Of a stretch of DNA of 64,000 nucleotides, positions 24,201 to 34,300 are shown in pieces (position 1 is the first letter of the stretch; every line of letters begins with the position of its first letter). Under the pieces are notes generated by a model, which was given only the letters and a program-made list of their open reading frames with translations, did not search any database and was not told the DNA's origin. The position numbers and the translations under genes were made by a program. Source of the stretch: Apus apus (Eukaryota; Chordata; Aves; Apodiformes; Apodidae); contig NC_067312.1 of the NCBI RefSeq assembly GCF_020740795.1, positions 52,409,905-52,473,904 on the forward strand. Direction: 5' to 3'.

Positions 24201-27200
24201 CTCCTGTTGATCGTTTTCTTTTCTTAAAGCGTAAGTACAGTCAAACAAAAGTTAGAAGCACTCTGAACACTTACAGCTCAGTCACTGAAACAGTCAATGA
24301 ATATGTGCTGTCACTATCTTAAAATGGTACCTTAGACAGTGTTCCGATGTTTATAGTGTTGAGAGGGAACGAGTGTACAGGGCTGCCTGAAAGTTGTTAC
24401 CCTCTTCTGTACCTCACATTGGGAAAGAAATTTTACTTTCTGTCTGTGAAGTCTTGGTCCTTGTTTTTATTCAGAACTGCTAGTGTGTTAATCAGCTAGT
24501 GGCTAGTTTAGTTTTTTAAGACTTTTCTCCAGATTATTGTGGTCTGTCTGTAATTGTATGTCCAACATGTAATATTTTAAGGGTCAGTCAATAGGTGCTC
24601 CTTTCCTCTGGTGTTGATAGGAGAGATGTACATTGAATTGTACAGTCATCTCTCTGGTGGGAGGCTCATGGACATTTCATGTGGCCTGCAGTAGATGAGG
24701 GCTGCAGCTATTTTTAATCTCAAAGCTGTGACATTCCCTATTACCATGGTAGGTGTTGTAAGAGCAGACCTGTTGTCTCGCCTGGATCCATCCCTGTGGA
24801 GCTCATGACTGTGGCCAAGTGCACATTTGACTTGTGCTGTTACTAAGTAGGGAGGGCAAGGGACAGCAGGGAGCTGGTAGAGTGGCTTACATCCTGTCCC
24901 TGTTGTGTTCTGAGAGGAGCATTTTTCAGTGTTCTTATCTTGTTTCTGTGCTCTCCTCTGTGAGCTTCAAAGTCTGAACACTGCAGCTTTTTCATTACAA
25001 ACAGGTTATTTCAACTGGAGATGAGCAAACAGGTGTTGCACTTTTAAATGCAGCAGCTGTTAATAAATCACGAGTGCAATGAGCAAAGTCTGTCTTGGCT
25101 GAAGTGGGTCTTTCCCACTTGTACCATTTCTGTGCTGCAGGATCCAAATCGAGTTAGTAACTGGAACCTGTTAAGGTGCTAGGACAGCTAGTTCACATCA
25201 CTGAGTGCTTGCTCCTGTGAGAGCACTGCAGCATCATTTGGCTGGCAGTGAAGTAGGCTCCTGAGTTACATGACTGCTGACCTGTATATACTCAGGCTGC
25301 TTCACAATGGATTAATGCAGAAAGCACTCTATTTTCCTTCATATGTGAGCCGTCACTTTAGGGGCTGAAAAGGCAATTTCTCAACTCTGTTAAAGCAAAC
25401 TGTGACAAAGCATCTCATTGAGAAAGATGTGCAGCTACTCATAGGCCAGTGAAATTGACAAACCTTGGTCATAAATATTTGGACTTAATTTAAAATTTTC
25501 ATAACTTTGGAAAAGTGGAAGTATTGGCAGTCCTCCAATAATACAAACAACTCTAGGTATTTTGCATTCTTTTTCTAGTCAAGTTCACATTTAGGCTTCT
25601 GAACACCTGGATGCAGTTCAGTCCTTGGGTTTTTGTCCTCTTTCTAAAGCAATGGAGGCATTTCCATTTGCTTGAGTAGTTATGGATTTTACAAAAGTCT
25701 AGGTTTTCAGGCAAGTTTGACTGTCAGACATCACTACTACTACTACTGCTACTTTTTATTTATTTATTATTACTATCAGTAGCATTATCCTTACACCTTT
25801 TCAAGTGCTTACTGGAAGAAACAGACACTGAAGCCAGGCCTTTTAAATCCTCCCTGCTTCACATGTCTTTTGGTGTCACCTGTGTTCTGTACAAACTTAG
25901 CATCCCCATTCTTTACCTGCTGGAAGTGACTTGGAACAAAGACTCAGAACAGTCAGTCATTCACAAGATAAAATCCTGTAGCTTGCTGTTTTACATATAT
26001 TAATAGTTCCTGTTCCCTGTCTTTTGTCACCAGCTGTGCACACAGATGTGACTTTGGACCTATTCAGATCACAGGAATGCCAATAATAGCTTTTCCAACT
26101 AAAGTGTAGTGGACATCAGAGCTTTAAGATGTTGCATGTGGGAGATGTACCCCCGTAGTGGTACTCTTTCGAAAGTCCTAACATTGTTGACAGACATAAT
26201 ACCAAAATTAAAATCACAAATGCTTTATTTTTGCTTAGAGAATGGTGATGCTTCAGTTAACACTCACTGCTTGTACAGTGCTATTTGCTTCTACATTTTT
26301 TTGCAGCATGCGTTGCATGTTGCAGGGCACAGGAGTATCAGCAGTGGGCCCTCTAGAAGCATGACATGCATTTTACACACCAGCAACTCTCTCCATATGT
26401 CTTTGCCTCAAAAAAAAGAAAGTGCTTGATTTCTGGTGCCCAGGTGTGCACAGTGATCCTGCACAGATGAAGATGGTCTGTTAGTAAGGTGCTGTATACA
26501 AAACAACTGATAATTATTAATCACTGGCTCCTCTGTTTTAAACATAGCTGGTGTTAGATGCCAGAGCAAGGCAAGGAGGAGATGTGGGGTCCAGATGATT
26601 CTTATAGGTATAATGTATGTGTACTATTTTATTTTCTGAAACATGACCAACGAGCATAGAGGGTCTTTGTTGCAATTAACTGTGCGGTGAATGGACCCTC
26701 CCTTAATGTGAGACGTCTATGTTCTTTCACAGTGAATTGTGGGACAACTTATTTAGCCTTCCCTGCTCATGGCAGGGAACTCTGGGAAGGCAACAGAGGA
26801 CCAATAGGAAATTGAGTGGCTTGTACATTGCTCTGATAGCAGAGAAGAGGATTCCAGCCTGAATGAAAACAGCCTCTGGGCTTTAGACTACGGAATATGC
26901 CAGCTAGCCCAGGACAGACGTGTTTAATTTATGGGAGAAGGTTCCATGTGGGAACACAGGAGAGGAAATAGCAACCAAGTCAAATGAGCAACAAGTTACT
27001 TCAGTTGTAAAGACAGATTTCTCATGGTAGCCTGCTATATAATTACCTTTCATTTCTAAGCTCAACACCAAAGAGGAAAGAAAATATTGAAGTTCTTGTT
27101 TGAATGGGTCTGTTGCTCCCTGTTTTGTGTTCATTTAGTACTATGCTGCCTGTAAAGCACAGTGAAAGACTGTACTCTGAGACCACAGGTCCAAACATAT

Positions 27201-28657
27201 AGTTCAGATACACAACACTGCAGAGAAATCAGAGCACTCTGGATTTTAAAGTATTATCAACACTTGTCTCCCTAACTTTCATTTAAAATGGAAGTTACTC
27301 ACTCTGAAAAGCAACTTAAGTGTATTTGTCATCTGGCATTTAAAATATCTAAGCTTCAAAGTTTATCTAAACTAAGATTAAAATAATAGTAAAAAAAAAC
27401 CCAGCTATGAACTGCACAAAATACGACTCAGCAGTTGTTATTGCAAGTATAATGCTGTTAGTTCTTGTCTGGATGTGTTGTTACACCTTGTTTTCATTAC
27501 TCACTCGAGAAAAAATAGATATGCTCAGTATTTGGATAAAAGTTAAGTTTACATCTTACGGCAGTACTCTAAGCAGTACTGTAATTCATAGCACTCTGTG
27601 TTCTTATAGGTACCCAACTCTGACACCAGTTTTATCAGGCTTGACAGAAAGAGTGAATGCAATTCTTTAAGAATGCCACATCCTTTTTTCAAAGGGAGTA
27701 TCTGGGACATTTCTAGAACATGAATTCAGGAAACATATACTAACACAGTAAATTACTGAGATTAGTGTATTATGAAAACTTCAGTGAGACATAAGCAATT
27801 CAGTATTGAAGCTGTAGGACACTGTCTTCAGAGAAAAATCTCATCTTAAAAATCCTATAGCTTTTTGACCTGTCCTATGTGATTGTGTCATTACAACTTG
27901 TTTAATTTTATTGTATTTTTTCCTGGCTTTGTGATTTTCAGTCCTGGGGTGGCTATGCAACTTAAAAGTGCAGTGAGTGCACTGTTTTCTGTTAAAAATG
28001 TCAGGTTGTTCCTTGCAAAATGGCAGGTTCCAAGACATTGCCTTTGCAGTTTTTTGTTAGCTCATACTGCTTTCAAGAGCTGTGATAAATGTAGTAAGTG
28101 TGTTTATGGTTCTGACTGCAGATGCAAGATCACCAACCTGGGAATACAACAGCCTTCACCCAAGGCTGAAGTTGTCTGATGACCGCCTTGCAGTGAGCTG
28201 CAGCTGGAGGAGGATATTGTACCCTTGTGGTCCCCAGAGATTTGATAAATTATGGCAAGTGCTAAGCAGAGATGCATTCCTTTCTGGGAGCCATTACTGG
28301 GAAGTTGACCTGCTCCATGCTGGAGCAGGATGGTGGATTGGTGCAGCCTACCCTTCCATTGGCAGGAAAGGAGACTCTGAAACTTCTCGACTGGGCTGGA
28401 ATTCAGCGTCTTGGTGCCTTAAGAAGTTTGAGTATGAATACTGGGCATTTCACAAGGGGGAAAGAATCCCCGTCCTGGTAGAAGATGATCCCGACTGCAT
28501 TGGCATTTTTCTGGATTATGAAGCAGGAATCCTTTCATTCTACAGTGTCACTGATGGCATGGCTCACTTGCACACCTTCCGCTGCAAGTTCACAGAACCA
28601 GTTTACCCGGCTGTCAGGCTCTGGGAAGGGTCCATTGCGATACGCAAACTAACATGA
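15067..28657 (+). CDS. TRIM14: TRIM14, tripartite motif protein 14 (six coding exons, complete)
   Basis: Joined exons 15067-15237, 20515-20610, 21519-21752, 22819-22984, 24138-24230 and 28122-28657 give 431 codons, against 442 in human. Every junction is GT-AG and frames match across phases 0,0,0,1,1. The start has a full Kozak context (GCCGCCATGG) and no in-frame ATG is seen upstream. Domains: B-box type 2 at residues 12-44 with all eight zinc ligands (C12, H15, C24, C27, C32, C35, H41, H44); coiled coil about 60-165; PRYSPRY about 260-430. There is no RING, as in mammalian TRIM14. In mammals the protein is an interferon-induced adaptor of antiviral signalling (MAVS at mitochondria, cGAS stabilisation); that role here is inferred from orthology. 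It converges with NANS, the mammalian arrangement. Identity rests on exon-by-exon agreement, including the short divergent exon 5. Confidence 0.95.
15245..15705. repeat. 10-bp GC-rich minisatellite in TRIM14 intron 1
   Basis: About 45 units of a decamer alternating TGTGTCCCGG and TGAGCCCCGG with some TGTGCCCTGC variants, starting a few bases after the exon 1 donor. The - strand presents a GGG every 10 nt with 7-nt loops. Because 10 bp shifts frame by one, all frames read through similar peptides; the long open frames over it on both strands are artefacts. Confidence 0.9.
15706..16318. other. TRIM14 intron 1, GC-rich part, nothing recognised
   Basis: Unique intronic sequence that grades out of the CpG island. 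No exon or repeat is evident. Confidence 0.5.
16319..16730 (-). mobile_element. ERV LTR fragment, family D (copy 1)
   Basis: Starts TGTTGTGGGTTAAC and retains landmarks of a widespread avian LTR: 'accaagcaccacacagctgcc', 'tggcatggaatacccctttggtcag', and a degraded end 'gaaacacagcacc..gaaagttaac'. Copies D2 and D3 begin with the same TGTTGT. It is internally deleted, and a 5'-truncated CR1 joins its right end. The strand is inferred from the family. Confidence 0.65.
16731..17561 (+). mobile_element. CR1 LINE 3' half, sense
   Basis: A well preserved, 5'-truncated CR1 running from 'ccagaaggctgtgctgccactcag' through 'catctggggaagaacagccccatgtaccagta', 'gagagactgagggagctgggtctctttagcttggag' to 'ggttggactagatgatc..cccttccaacccctagg' and ATTCTATG tail repeats. 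It is the youngest-looking sense copy in the window. Confidence 0.95.
17562..17668 (+). mobile_element. CR1 3'-terminal tail, tandem second copy
   Basis: Repeats the preceding ~100 bp (17461-17561), from 'tgtgatgtgctct' to the ATTCTGTG tail, with a handful of substitutions, so the CR1 end is present twice in direct orientation. Confidence 0.9.
17669..17967. other. TRIM14 intron 1, spacer between CR1 tails
   Basis: Unique-looking sequence with two T-runs (17707-17719 and 17905-17918). No exon is recognised. Confidence 0.5.
17968..18022 (+). mobile_element. CR1 3'-tail remnant
   Basis: Only the last ~55 bp of CR1: 'gaggtcccttccaacccctacgattctatgattctatgattctg'. It shares its substitutions with the tail at 17500-17560 and could be a microinsertion or part of a local duplication. 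Confidence 0.85.
18023..19602. other. TRIM14 intron 1, nothing recognised
   Basis: No repeats, exons or RNA genes are recognised. Confidence 0.5.
19603..20303 (-). mobile_element. Solo ERV LTR, family A (copy 2)
   Basis: Begins TGTCACCG and ends CCAGGACG on +; on - it begins (C/T)GTCCTGGTTTGAG. It is bracketed by an exact 5-bp duplication, GTACA at 19598-19602 and 20304-20308. The AATTAAA-'gctgtgtag' signal is on -. It sits in TRIM14 intron 1, antisense to the gene, and ends about 210 bp before exon 2. Confidence 0.92.
20515..20610 (+). CDS. TRIM14: TRIM14 coding exon 2 (coiled coil start)
   Basis: 32 codons after TTTAG|GAACTC, ending AAG|GTAAAG, phase 0. Charged and helix-prone ([12 protein letters not shown]); equivalent to the 'LSQECLKQLAIKKQQ' exon of mammals. 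Confidence 0.92.
21519..21752 (+). CDS. TRIM14: TRIM14 coding exon 3 (coiled coil)
   Basis: 78 codons between CTACAG|GCACAT and GAG|GTGGTA, phase 0. It carries the heptad-rich region ([17 protein letters not shown]) and the family block SDPVQLLE. The donor is not strong, and the frame stays open 17 more codons into the intron. Confidence 0.93.
22819..22984 (+). CDS. TRIM14: TRIM14 coding exon 4
   Basis: 55 codons plus one base between CCTCAG|AAGTAC and GAAG|GTACCT. It contains [10 protein letters not shown], the counterpart of mammalian [10 protein letters not shown], and ends [11 protein letters not shown]. Confidence 0.94.
24138..24230 (+). CDS. TRIM14: TRIM14 coding exon 5 (linker)
   Basis: A 93-nt exon between TGCCCAG|ACATTT and AAAGC|GTAAGT. 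It completes a codon from exon 4 and reads [13 protein letters not shown], matching the mammalian TKPGTLLKTSPSP linker. Too short and divergent to stand out as an open frame; recognised by phase and alignment. Confidence 0.88.
24231..28121. other. TRIM14 intron 5, nothing recognised
   Basis: A 3.9-kb intron with an (ACT)n / TTTATTTATTTATT simple stretch at about 25734-25775. No interspersed repeats or additional exons are recognised. Confidence 0.6.
28122..28657 (+). CDS. TRIM14: TRIM14 coding exon 6 (PRYSPRY domain)
   Basis: Acceptor CTGCAG|ATGCAA completes a histidine codon. 177 codons then TGA at 28655-28657. PRY and SPRY blocks are present: [69 protein letters not shown]. The domain is intact and ends 10 residues after the final LWEG motif. 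Confidence 0.97.
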
Positions 28658-29733
28658 GGACCAAGGCAAAAGAAAGCCTCCTGTTTCAGGCTTTTTCTGT
28701 GAAAGCCCCTTGGGCAATGATCTACGTGAACCTTAGACATGAAAGTTGTAACTATGATACTTTTAGAAGGCAATAGTTAAGGTCAAGAAAACTGACTGTA
28801 ATTTTTAATGTAGATGCATTTTTCAGTGGGGGCAGGGGATCTGGCTTTTGTAAATGATCTTGATATACCACCTAACGTGCCACGTACATTTTTTTGTACT
28901 TGTTTTCAACTTGCAAAATTGAAACAGTCTGGCTGAAAGAAGCCTACAACAACTCAGATTTGAACCTGGCTATTCCCATCTTTTTTTATGCCCTCTCCCC
29001 TCATCTGCCAGCAGAGGCTGCAATTGTATAGGGGTAGTAGGTTTAGTTTGTTCAAGCTTCAAGTTCATATATTGCATACTGTTAGTTGACAAGGTCAGAT
29101 TTGGATAATACATGCACTAGGTGAATAAGATCACACTTGAGTATTGTCTCAGGAAAAATCAAAGACTGGGACAGACTGCTGTAAAAGTTCAAGTAAAGCT
29201 GAAATACGTGCTTCTGTAGCCATGAGCTGGTCTTACCTGTGACCAAGACTGACTTGGGCTTCTGGGTGGCCCTTTCTTCTCACACAGAGTGGAAGCATAA
29301 ACAATTATGTACCACCTCCAACAGACAAGGAAATGCCTCGTGGGAGGACCCACAAATGCAGTAAAACCACTAGGTCAGCAGGACATTGTGCTTAATTTAC
29401 TTTTATGTCCTATTTGCAAAGGCTTTTTAACTGCTGTGGGATAAAGGCATGCTCATGTAAAACTAGAAGAAACAGCTTGTGAGTTTCAGTATTGGGATAA
29501 TTAATGTATGGGGAAGAAAACCAAGTTGTGCCCTGAAAATTTTTGGAGCCTACATTTACAGCAGCCCCTAGGACCAGCCCTGCTGGAGTGAAGAACCACT
29601 GCTAGTTGAAGCACGTCAGGTAATCTTGCAGGGTTCAAATACTAAAGGCCCTGGAATCGTCACCGGTGCTGGCAAAAGCAAAGTCTGACCATAGGCTGAA
29701 ATGCAAAAACAACAGTTTGTTTTATAAGCTAAA

Positions 29734-29739
29734 TTTATT
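29734..29739 (-). terminator. NANS: Candidate distal NANS poly(A) signal
   Basis: TTTATT on +, AATAAA on -. It lies 18 bp from the oppositely oriented AATAAA of TRIM14. A nearer alternative for NANS is at 30746-30751. Confidence 0.4.
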
Positions 29740-29751
29740 TTTTAAATTTGA

Positions 29752-29757
29752 AATAAA
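29752..29757 (+). terminator. TRIM14: TRIM14 poly(A) signal
   Basis: AATAAA, the first canonical hexamer downstream of the TRIM14 stop codon, followed by a T-rich stretch with GT from about 29762 to 29792. Confidence 0.6.
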
Positions 29758-31177
29758 AAAATCTTTTTAACCATTGAGTAGTTTTTTAATGTAAGGCAAG
29801 CATATTGCATCAATCAGAGCTCACATACAGTCAAGCATGATTCAAAGAACCTCTCCTTCCCAGTTTAAAGATATGAATACAGTTTCCTCAGAATTTCAGA
29901 AGGGTAAACATTTTGAAAGTAAACAGCTCACAGGTACAGAAACACCACAACCGAATTCAAGATACTTCACCAACTCATGACCAAGAGGTAGAACATTCCA
30001 AATAATCATTACTAGAAAATAATTCCATCACAGAAAAATGCAGATTAATTATACCAAAGCAGTTCTGTCCTATCCAAACTAATTAAGGGATGCCTGGTAT
30101 GCAGGTCCTGCCATACAGCTTCTCCCTGAACAACTGGAAGAGCAGCAGGCTGACAGGATTAGGATTGCCTTTCTTACTTGAAAAGTGAGCAGCTGTGATG
30201 CTAGAGCAGAGCACACAAGAGCAACACTGACCATCACAATGAACCATAGTCCTGTGATCTAGTTAAGCAGCCAGCCTCAGCTGTCTCAAACACCAGTGCT
30301 GGAGGGGAAAAACCCAACCAGCTTATTTGATTAGTAGAGGAAGGAGGCTGCTAAATCTTTAGCAGCATTTGGCTTCCTACCTGAGAAGTTGCCCCCAGGT
30401 ATGAACAGAGATAGCCAAATGCACTGCAGAACTGATTTAAGATTTCAGGCTTCACTCAACTCACAACAGACACTTCTGACTCTTTTTTGAAGACTGGGTT
30501 ATTTCCACTGTCCATCTCAGATCTTCCCTCCCCAGCCCCCAACCCTTAATCTGTCTGGCTTGCCTTCTTGTCTTTCAGTTCACAAGAAGTACAAAAAGTT
30601 TCTTTCTCTTGCCCCTTAAATGGGACTTTTACATAGCCTGTTTGCTTCCCTTTTTGGTACCATCTCTTGAAAATCTAGGTTTCTCAAGAAGCTCATTTTC
30701 CAGAGAGTGCAGCTTCCTGCAGACCACTGCTTTATCTTGAGACTTTTTATTTTCAGACTTTCGTCATGAAAAAAACTCATCACATTGAACATGTCATTTT
30801 ATGTTCACTGTATGTAAACTTTCCCTTAACGTGCATTCAACTCACACTAGCATCCTGGGAAAAAAAGGGATGCTGGAAAGCAGCACTGTGGTCTTAAATC
30901 TGGCAAAACACCAAATTAATCTGCGTTATGTGAAATGGAGAAAGGAGGAGCATGGTATTTTCTACATACAATGCTTCATGGTTTCAAATAAAATTGCTCT
31001 TCATAATTTATACCTAGTTGCTGCAGAAACTTCCTGCTAATAAGAATCTGAAAATTCTAACCTGCTTGGATCCTCTTAATTATACCCCGTTCTTCTACTC
31101 TACCATGCTGCTATACTTAAATACATTGTGCAGTAATGCAGTACTACATCACGAAATGGGGAATGGAGTGCCTTGGT
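29758..31177 (-). other. NANS: NANS 3' UTR region (inferred)
   Basis: Non-coding sequence between the convergent genes with no recognised repeat or exon. Its proximal part must be NANS 3' UTR; how far the UTR extends depends on which poly(A) signal is used. Confidence 0.5.
30746..30751 (-). terminator. NANS: Candidate proximal NANS poly(A) signal
   Basis: TTTATT on + gives AATAAA on -, about 430 nt past the NANS stop codon. Either this or the distal one at 29734 could be used. Confidence 0.45.
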
Positions 31178-31387
31178 TTAGCACTTCACTTTTTTGGCAT
31201 GATTTTCCACTGCTTCCTCAGTGATGGTTTCATCTGCTTCGATTTTTTTTTTAACCTTTTGGCCCACCAGATCAAAGATGGCCTCTGGGGGAAAGCCCTT
31301 GGGCTCTCCCACTTTCACTGTCAGCATGTCAAGTGTCAGTACCGCACCTTCAGGAATTGTCACTCTCGCCACAACAGACTTTCCCAG
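31178..31387 (-). CDS. NANS: NANS coding exon 6 (SAF / antifreeze-like domain)
   Basis: 69 codons plus TAA, acceptor CCTGTAG|CTGGGA. It reads [21 protein letters not shown], then [10 protein letters not shown], the SAF fold that closes over the active site of the partner subunit in NeuB dimers. Confidence 0.97.
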   Translation of the reverse strand: MGKSVVARVTIPEGAVLTLDMLTVKVGEPKGFPPEAIFDLVGQKVKKKIEADETITEEAVENHAKKVKC

Positions 31388-34300
31388 CTACAGGGGAGAA
31401 AAAAAAAAAAAAAAGTTTAAGTCAAACACATTCCTAGGCTTAGCACACCAAAAAAAAGGCGAAAAAATATTCTGCAGTTACTTGGGAACAGGTTGTGTGG
31501 AACTGCCCTCCTCATTACTTCATATTCCAAATGAAAGTTGACTGAACTTGAAAACCTTCACTGTAACTAGAGTGATAGGATGATCCAGGTACTTTCTGAA
31601 ATCAGATAATGGCTCACTGTAATTCTTCAGAATCAGAATGGAGGGAATCTGATTAGACTGACTACTATTCTAGCTTAGTGTAAAAGCAACTTGGATGCAG
31701 TCATAAAGACCTATTACTCTTATTACTAAGTACTTACCAATACTTAGTAATGCACCTTGAGTACTGTGTTCAGTTCTGGGCCCCTCAGTGCAAGAAGGAC
31801 ACTGAGGTGCTGGAGCATGTCCAGAGAAAGAAGAAGGAACCTGGTGAAGTGTCTGGAGAGTAAGTCTTATGAGGAGCAGCTGAGGGAGCTGGGGTTGTTT
31901 AGCCTGGATAAAAGGAGGCTGAGGGGAGATCTCATGTCTCTAAAACTACCTGAAAGGAGGCTGAAGCAAACTGGGGGTCAGCCTCCTCTACTAAGTAACA
32001 AGTGATAGGACAAGAGGAAATGGCCTCAAGTTGTGCCAGGGAAGGTTTAAATTGGGTATTAGGAATAATTTATTCACCAAAAGTGTTGCAAAGCATTGGA
32101 ACAGGCTGTCCAGGAAGTGGTTGAGTCACCATCCCAGAAGGTATTTAAAAGATGTGTGGCCATGGTACTTAGGGTGATGGTCAGTGGTGGACTTAGCACT
32201 ATGCTAGGTTAATGGTTGGACTCAATGATCTTAAGGGTCTTTTCCAAACTATATTATTTTATGATGCTACTCAACTTAGCTAACCACTGGATGATATATG
32301 TAGAACTCCATTATACTAAAAATTGCCAATGTTATGCTTTGGTAAAAACTGTTACTGACTGCCAGAAACAGTGGTTTATAGAAAATGACAGGTTTCATAA
32401 CTAATGTTACAGTGCACTAAGCACACACATTGTGCTTACTGCTACTTAGCAGCAAAAATTATTGAATGCAGAGGCAGAATCACTGCTGCAATAAACAATT
32501 AGCGAGCTATTATCTGAATACAGCTATTAGCTATAGATCTAAAATAATTACAACCACACATGAATCAAAACCAAGAGTCACCTTTTCATTGCAAGCCATT
32601 TCACAAGGCAAGAGCTGCTTGACTGGAGAACCCATTGCTTTTTCCACTGTACGGATGGCTTTCACTAACTCTGCCAGTTCATTTGGCTCCAAGGATGCCT
32701 GGTGGTCACTTCCTTTCCATGTTTTGTCAAGAGTCACATGGCGTTCCAGTACTTTAGCACCCATAGCAACAGCTGCCACTGAAATGGCTATGCCAGTTTC
32801 GTGTCCCGAATAGCCAATGGGGATATCAGGAAAAGCTGACTGGTACGCCTGGAATCATAACAGAGTTGGTCTGAATTACCCAGGAAGCAATTTCAAAGAC
32901 GAAGCAAATTTAACAGATGTAACTGCAATAAAAAACACAGACAATTACTGTGCGACAAAACAAGTAGTTAGTTACGCTGAGAATGAATGTTTTTATATAT
33001 ATATATTGAAAAAGTCACACTGCATTACCAACCATCATGTTTTAACAATTTCTCTAGGATTATCAATACTGACAAAGAAACTGGAGTATGTGCTATTCTA
33101 CTTCTCATCTTATGCTTTTCCTTTTAATTCAGTTGTGCTCTTCAACTACATCGCTGTAAATGACAGTAATAGAACAGTGCTCTACTTTCATCCAAGGACC
33201 CAGTGGATTGGTTATGCTTAACCTGTATCCAACCCCGTATTTAAAACGTGAAGCAAGCCTTTCAGCCCCACATAGGGGACAGCCATCAAGTCCTAAAGGC
33301 AATTAGTAAATGCAGCCATGTCCTGTTCTACTAAAATACCATGCTACATGCACATAAAGCTAGGCAAGTGCTTGAACACTGGCCAATTAGGGAAAGCTTT
33401 ACTGCATCATTATCAGGTATATCCAAGTAATACTTTCAGCAAAGAAAACCATACAGGGGCCTAATCCATTTTCTTCATTGCTCTGATACTCACATGAAGT
33501 GTTTTTTCAAAAGTTTCCAGTCCATCCCCCTATGTACAATTGTGTTCTCAAAGCCACACACTTTCTTATTGGTAGCAGTCTGCATAATTTTTCTTTGCAC
33601 TACAAAGTGCAGGGTTAACCTGTTACCCATATGTCATCTTCTCCTCCATCTAACTGTGAATACTCCTGTAACAGCTTTTATGGTATTACTCAAGGGTGAG
33701 TTCTGCTAAAAAAGGATCCAATGGGTAAATTTACTCCACCACTTGCATGAATTAAAGGATCATGATACATCTTTGACTTCTCAGAAGCAAATTCCAGCAT
33801 GCCTGAGACCAGGAAATGTATCTCAATAAAAATGCATAACCCTTCTCTGGTACCCCACCCACAGCACACCCGGGGTTACTCACGGACCGATATAACACGG
33901 AGGTTGACATCCTCTGGCTGAAGTGGGTATGCACTGGTGCACTGCAGGAAGCAGAAATTTGGATTGATGGGCTTTACGATCTGATAAACCTGATGCATCG
34001 TGTTCATCGACTGCATCCCACTGGAAATCACCATTGGGCGACCTAGACATTAGAAAACATACACATCCCTCATCCCTCGTCTGTAAAAAAGCTACACACA
34101 AGATCAAGTTAAATTCTTCCAGTAAATGAGTTCAGAAGAAAAGGAATTTGGATGAACCTTTCAAGGGTGATTTTCTGCTAAGAGTACTTCAGATTTTTTT
34201 CCAAAAGCAACTGGATAGATCTAAAAATGGATCTACTGAGACACAGGGATGTTCACCAAGACAACTCAAAAGAAAATGCTTACCTTTCTTTGCAGTCTTT

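Larger units (their letters stand above)
28658..29757 (+). other. TRIM14: TRIM14 3' UTR (inferred)
   Basis: About 1.1 kb from the stop codon to the first canonical AATAAA on + (29752-29757). No repeats. The extent is inferred from the signal only. Confidence 0.55.

Noticed and set aside
33883-33883. Using the perfect GTGAGT as the true NANS exon 4 donor
   Set aside because: It would shift the frame against the strongly conserved exon 5; no acceptor nearby restores it. Kept only as an alternative site.
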